NCBI GenBank assembly: GCA_900318145.1
Contig: ONJM01000004.1
Coordinates: forward strand, 82,294 to 146,293
DNA from: an uncultured Eubacteriales bacterium
Lineage (GTDB): Bacteria > Bacillota > Clostridia > Christensenellales > Aristaeellaceae
Direction of reading: 5' to 3'
DNA: 64,000 bases
Part shown: positions 60,402-64,000 of the stretch, one piece after another
How positions within the stretch are numbered: position 1 is the stretch's first letter
How the letters are laid out: each line of letters begins with the position of its first letter
Position numbers and translations under genes: made by a program
The notes under the pieces: generated by a model
The model's database searches: none
Told to the model about the DNA's origin: nothing
What the model saw: the letters and a program-made list of their open reading frames with translations, nothing else

Positions 60402-62324
60402 TTACGGGTTTTCCGGGGCGGCAGCAGGGCCGTTGTACCGGAAGCAGAGCATGGTCAGGTCGTCGAACTGCGGGGCCTTGCCGACGAAGGCGGAGACGGC
60501 GCTGTTGACTTCCGCCAGGAGTTCCCGCGGGGCGCCGTCCTCCCGGACGCGGAGCGCGTTCACCATGCGCTCAGCGCCGAACATTTCCTCGGCGGCGTTG
60601 GTGGCTTCCGGGACGCCGTCCGAATAAAGGAAGATCTCCGCGCCGGGCTCCAGCGTGAGGGTGTAGTCCCGGAAACGGACGCCCTCCATGCCGCCGATGA
60701 CGAAGCCGTGGCGGTCCTTGTACAGGTCAAAGGGCGCGCCGGGCTGCTTCAGGGCCGGGTATTCGTGGCCGGCGTTGGCGGCGGTGAGGAGGCCGGTGGT
60801 GAGATCCAGGATGCCGAGCCAGACCGTGACGAACATTTCCTCCGGGTTCCGCTTGCAGATTTCATCGTTCACCTCGGTGAGGATCTTCGCCGGGCTGCGC
60901 CCCTGCATGGCGACATGGTGGATCAGGGCGCTGGCCAGCATCATGAAGAGGGAGGCAGGAACGCCCTTGCCGGAAACGTCGCCGATGATCAGGCAGAGGT
61001 GAGTTTCGTCAATGAGGAAGAAATCGTACAGGTCGCCGCCGACCTCCTTGGCCGGGGTCATGGAGAAAGCGATATCGATTTCTTCGCGGTCGGGAACCGC
61101 CTTGGGAAGGAAGTTGGCCTGGATGCGGGAGGCCAGGGACAGCTCCGTGGAGATGCGCTCCTTTTCCAGGGCCAGGGCGCGCCGGTCCCGGGCGGTCTGG
61201 ATATAATGGGCGGCCATGGCGCCCAGATAAAGCAGCAGAGCGCAGAAGGGCAGCCAGAGGACGTGCACTACATAGCCCAGGAGCCAGAAGATCCAGGCGG
61301 CCAGGAAGCCGGCGAGGATCAGGGAAAGGCACAGGATTCCGCCGAAGGCGGCCCTGCGGCGGAAGAACAGCCAGGACGCGGCGATGCTCAGGACCGCGAC
61401 GACGGCGAACTGAATGCCGTCCGGCACCTCGGTGCGGAGATTGCCCGCCAGGAGGCTCTGGATCACGTTGGCCTGGTATTCCACGCCGAACATGGGGTCC
61501 GCCTTGGAGGCGGCGGTGAAATAGGCGTCCTGCAGGGCCGCCGCGTAAGGGCCGATGAGGACGATCTTTCCGGCCCAGGCGTCGGCGGGGATCTGCCCCG
61601 TGAGGAGGCGGTAGACGGAATAGCCGTCGTCATAATCCCCGGGCTTGCCGGTGAAGGACACGTAATAGTGGCGGGCGACGTTGTCCGCGGAGAAGCCGAA
61701 ATCCTTTCCCCTGGACTCGGTGTAAAGCCGCGCGGCCTGGGCGGCCATGGAATAGACCATTTTTCCGTCCGGCCGGGTCACATAGAGCAGGGCGTGGCGG
61801 AGAATGCCATCCCTGTCGCTCATGGCGTTGATATGGCCCTGGACCGTGACGGAGCGGAGCGCCTCAAAGGGCTCGACGAAGTTCACCACCGCGGAGGCGT
61901 TGCGCTCCACGGCGTGGTTGTTTTCCCAGACAATCTCCGTGCCGTACTCCGCCATGCAGGCGGTGACCACATTGCCGAGCTTTTCCGCGGCGGCGGCGAG
62001 CCGCTCATCCGCCCCGGTGCCGCTTTCGCCTTCATACAGCACGTCGATGGCGGTGACGGTGGGGCGCTTCTCCGGATCGGCGGCCAGCTTCTCCAGGGCA
62101 TAGGCAACGACGGCCCGGTAGGAGGGGCCGTAGGGGCCCAGCTCGGCCAGCGTCTCCTCATCGATGCCGATGATCACAATCTCCCCGGAGGGGATGCCGC
62201 GCTGCTGATAAAGGGCGTCCTGCACCCATTTGTCCGGGGTATGCAGGACGCCGGCGGAGAGCAGCGCCAGGACAGCCAGGGCCGCCAGGAGGGGAAGGAG
62301 GTATTTCTGAAATATCGCTTTCAT
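60402..62324 (-). CDS. CHASE2-sensor SpoIIE-type phosphatase
   Basis: 640 aa. N-terminal helix (YLLPLLAALAVLALLSAGVL), an extracytoplasmic CHASE2 domain (about 30-300: VIIGIDEETLAELGPYGP, TAIDVLYEGES, GHINAMSDRDGILRHALLY, GKIVLIGPYAAALQDAY), three further helices, a short coiled linker (KERISTELSLASRIQANFLP) and a PP2C domain with AKEVGGDLYDFFLI, GDVSGKGVPASLFMML, NAGHEYP, GFVIGGM, YSDGVPEA and PQFDDLTML. The catalytic domain is close to that at 57415, so the two are paralogues with different inputs. Convergent with the neighbouring phosphatase pair. The 50-base gap on its upstream side allows co-transcription with the MBG-like gene. Confidence 0.9.
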   Translation of the reverse strand: MKAIFQKYLLPLLAALAVLALLSAGVLHTPDKWVQDALYQQRGIPSGEIVIIGIDEETLAELGPYGPSYRAVVAYALEKLAADPEKRPTVTAIDVLYEGESGTGADERLAAAAEKLGNVVTACMAEYGTEIVWENNHAVERNASAVVNFVEPFEALRSVTVQGHINAMSDRDGILRHALLYVTRPDGKMVYSMAAQAARLYTESRGKDFGFSADNVARHYYVSFTGKPGDYDDGYSVYRLLTGQIPADAWAGKIVLIGPYAAALQDAYFTAASKADPMFGVEYQANVIQSLLAGNLRTEVPDGIQFAVVAVLSIAASWLFFRRRAAFGGILCLSLILAGFLAAWIFWLLGYVVHVLWLPFCALLLYLGAMAAHYIQTARDRRALALEKERISTELSLASRIQANFLPKAVPDREEIDIAFSMTPAKEVGGDLYDFFLIDETHLCLIIGDVSGKGVPASLFMMLASALIHHVAMQGRSPAKILTEVNDEICKRNPEEMFVTVWLGILDLTTGLLTAANAGHEYPALKQPGAPFDLYKDRHGFVIGGMEGVRFRDYTLTLEPGAEIFLYSDGVPEATNAAEEMFGAERMVNALRVREDGAPRELLAEVNSAVSAFVGKAPQFDDLTMLCFRYNGPAAAPENP

Positions 62325-62374
62325 CGCTTTGCCTCACGCGGTGATGATTCCGAAGGGAAAAGGGGACGGGAGCG

Positions 62375-64000
62375 TCAGTCGTCTATCACTTCTATGAAAG
62401 TAACTGTGCCGCCGGTGGGCGAGATCTCCACATTCGGTATTTCTGTCGGGCTGATGCTATATGTAACCGTATAGGGACCGCCGGGACGGAGCTCCGGCAG
62501 GGTGACCGTAACATAGAATTCGACGGAAAGGGACGACAGATCACCCGGTGTGGGTATCCGCCCCCAATAGTGGGCAGTCACCTGACCGTTTTCATAATCC
62601 GTATATATATCATCAGCTATGGAGAGATGGGTGCTGGATAAACTTGTGTTCAGATAGACAGCTTCTATACTGCCAAAGAGATCATCATAAACATCATTTT
62701 GTATGTAGTAGACGTCTCCGTCCCTAAACAGGTCGTACTCTCCGCCGCCCAGGTTCACCTGAATTTTCACGGGTTCAATGGTCAGCTTGCCGTCATTGAC
62801 AATGAAATTGACGTTGAAGTTGCCATTATTGTTTGTAAACTGATCCGTTGTCAGTCCCATTTCGTAGGTGCCCGCATTTGTTCCGGAGACGGAAGCTGTA
62901 CCACTGAAGGAAAAATCTGATTCGGTGTACAACGGATTGCTGATTATAACGGGATTGTCGTCGTAGCCTTCAACGGTATGCTGGGCGCCGTTGTATACGA
63001 TTGTGTCCGCGTTCGTGTTGCCGGTGATTGTTACGTCCACGTCAAGCGGGGTGATTATCAGTTCCGCTTTTTTGGTCTCAATATTCAGTCCGCCTTCTTT
63101 GGCCTTCTGAATGGAGGTTGTCAGGGTCAGCGGGTAGGTATCGGCAGCTGTGCCTCCTCCGGAAGCGGTCACCGTGAATTCGATTTCGCCGTTTTCTGTG
63201 GTTACTTTCCACTGGGCGGGATCGCTGGATACCTTTTCGGCGGAGAATTCATAGCCGGCGTAATATCCGGCATAGTGACAGTACACGCTCAGTTCGCCGT
63301 CCGCGCCGCTGTGGGGCTGCCCGTCATAGGGAACTTCCGCCTCCAGCGTAAGCTGGACGGTGAACGGCTCAATGGCGACCTCCAGCCCATCGTAGGAGAT
63401 TACATAATTATCCGGATTTCCATTGGTGATTGTCGCTACAGGCTGATAGGTGTTGGGTCCGATGGCGGATACAGCGGGAACGACGACCGTCAGGGTTGCG
63501 CCGCCCGGGAGCTCAGAGAATTTGCCGGTGGTGGCAACTTCGTCTTCGAAGGTGATTTCCGCGTCTTCCTCATAAGAGACATAGTCGGCGGAGGCGGAAG
63601 CGTCCATTGCCCAAGGCTGGACCGGACAGTAGTAGAGATCACCGGAGGTGTATGTCCACAGCCAGACCTTCACCGGCAGCGGTTTGATAGTGAGCGTTCC
63701 GTAGTCTTCCGTGACTTCATAGTTGTCTTTGTTCACGGAACCCCAGTGAACGGTGCAGGTGTTGTCCCAGTCACCGGCATCCACCGCGGTGAAGTCCTCG
63801 GTGACGTAGACTTCGTCTGTATCCGCGTCGATGAGACCCTCGATCTCCGGCGGGTTGTCGGTTGTGGGCGGGTTGAAGGACGTTCCGGTATAGGTCGAAG
63901 TTTTGTTATAGGAGGTGACGGTCACTTTGACGGGGTTGACGGTCAGGGTGCCGTCTGCCGGGGTGACGTTGGTGAAATAATCGGATACATTGTTTGCTTC
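62375..64000 (-). CDS. MBG/YDG-repeat surface protein, 5' partial
   Basis: Last 541 residues of a larger protein whose frame stays open to the right edge. It consists of beta-rich repeats of the MBG/YDG type found in bacterial adhesins: YTGTSFNPP..., NYEVTEDYGTLTIKPLPVKV, NPDNYVISYDGLEVAIEPF, VYNGAQHTVEGY, and GTLTVNP near the edge. Tyr-Asn-Gly starts and G-x-LTI-x-P ends mark four or five modules. It ends TGGTVTFIEVIDD with no LPxTG motif or membrane helix, so anchoring must be N-terminal or absent. The ATG at 63925 is internal and not the start. Confidence 0.8.
   Translation of the reverse strand, partial: EANNVSDYFTNVTPADGTLTVNPVKVTVTSYNKTSTYTGTSFNPPTTDNPPEIEGLIDADTDEVYVTEDFTAVDAGDWDNTCTVHWGSVNKDNYEVTEDYGTLTIKPLPVKVWLWTYTSGDLYYCPVQPWAMDASASADYVSYEEDAEITFEDEVATTGKFSELPGGATLTVVVPAVSAIGPNTYQPVATITNGNPDNYVISYDGLEVAIEPFTVQLTLEAEVPYDGQPHSGADGELSVYCHYAGYYAGYEFSAEKVSSDPAQWKVTTENGEIEFTVTASGGGTAADTYPLTLTTSIQKAKEGGLNIETKKAELIITPLDVDVTITGNTNADTIVYNGAQHTVEGYDDNPVIISNPLYTESDFSFSGTASVSGTNAGTYEMGLTTDQFTNNNGNFNVNFIVNDGKLTIEPVKIQVNLGGGEYDLFRDGDVYYIQNDVYDDLFGSIEAVYLNTSLSSTHLSIADDIYTDYENGQVTAHYWGRIPTPGDLSSLSVEFYVTVTLPELRPGGPYTVTYSISPTEIPNVEISPTGGTVTFIEVIDD

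Overview
The window looks like chromosome of a Firmicute of the class Clostridia, probably an uncultured gut or rumen lineage; a closer placement (for example Christensenellales) would be a guess. The reasons are strong AGGAGG-type ribosome sites, TTG and GTG starts backed by those sites, consensus sigma-A promoters, a BY-kinase and LCP-type protein, TupA-like, TagF-like and VanZ-like families, and SpoIIE-type phosphatases. No rRNA, tRNA or CRISPR was seen. The backbone is moderately GC-rich. Two stretches (about 7.9-28.1 kb and 30.1-32.1 kb) are clearly AT-rich and look acquired.

Region 1 (1-36.4 kb) is an exopolysaccharide/capsule locus. It opens with the end of a tyrosine kinase, a 1,980-aa secreted protein built of about 32-residue repeats, and an LCP-fold protein that lacks the family's key arginines. 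The AT-rich core holds a PglF-type membrane domain fused to a sugar aminotransferase, two ATP-grasp ligases, a phosphoglycosyl transferase, three GT4 glycosyltransferases, two TupA-like ATP-grasp ligases, a Wzy-like polymerase, a CapA-like enzyme, three left-handed beta-helix acyltransferases, a TagF-like transferase, a Wzx-like flippase, an NTP_transf_5 protein and a repeat-VanZ fusion. A full PglF-type 4,6-dehydratase closes the core. Then come decayed acyltransferase-3 genes with a transposase remnant, and a four-gene uronate operon (GHMP kinase, nucleotidyltransferase, UDP-glucose dehydrogenase, epimerase) expected to supply UDP-GalA. Four ATP-grasp enzymes plus CapA suggest a glycan decorated with amino acids or peptides.

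Region 2 (36.4-42.4 kb) is a putative RiPP cluster. It has two PqqD-like recognition proteins, three candidate precursor peptides (a 90-aa Cys-rich one, a 77-aa double-glycine one and a 55-aa one), a radical SAM/SPASM enzyme, an HPr-kinase-like P-loop protein, an S26-type peptidase and an ABC exporter. Two precursor genes have consensus promoters, and hairpins lie between precursor and enzyme genes.

Region 3 (42.5-52.9 kb) has a small conserved-looking protein, an ECF sigma factor and two more secreted repeat proteins with a PqqD-like gene between them. The first repeat gene contains a 480-bp tandem super-repeat broken by five partial deletions, four of which break the frame. The second is intact.

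Region 4 (52.9-64 kb) holds a HipBA-like module between two identical 30-bp palindromes, a DUF4160 pair, a secreted SGNH hydrolase, an AAA ATPase with a repeat-filled leader, two SpoIIE-type phosphatases with different sensors (dCache-like/HAMP and CHASE2), a PPP-type phosphatase and the end of an MBG-like surface protein.
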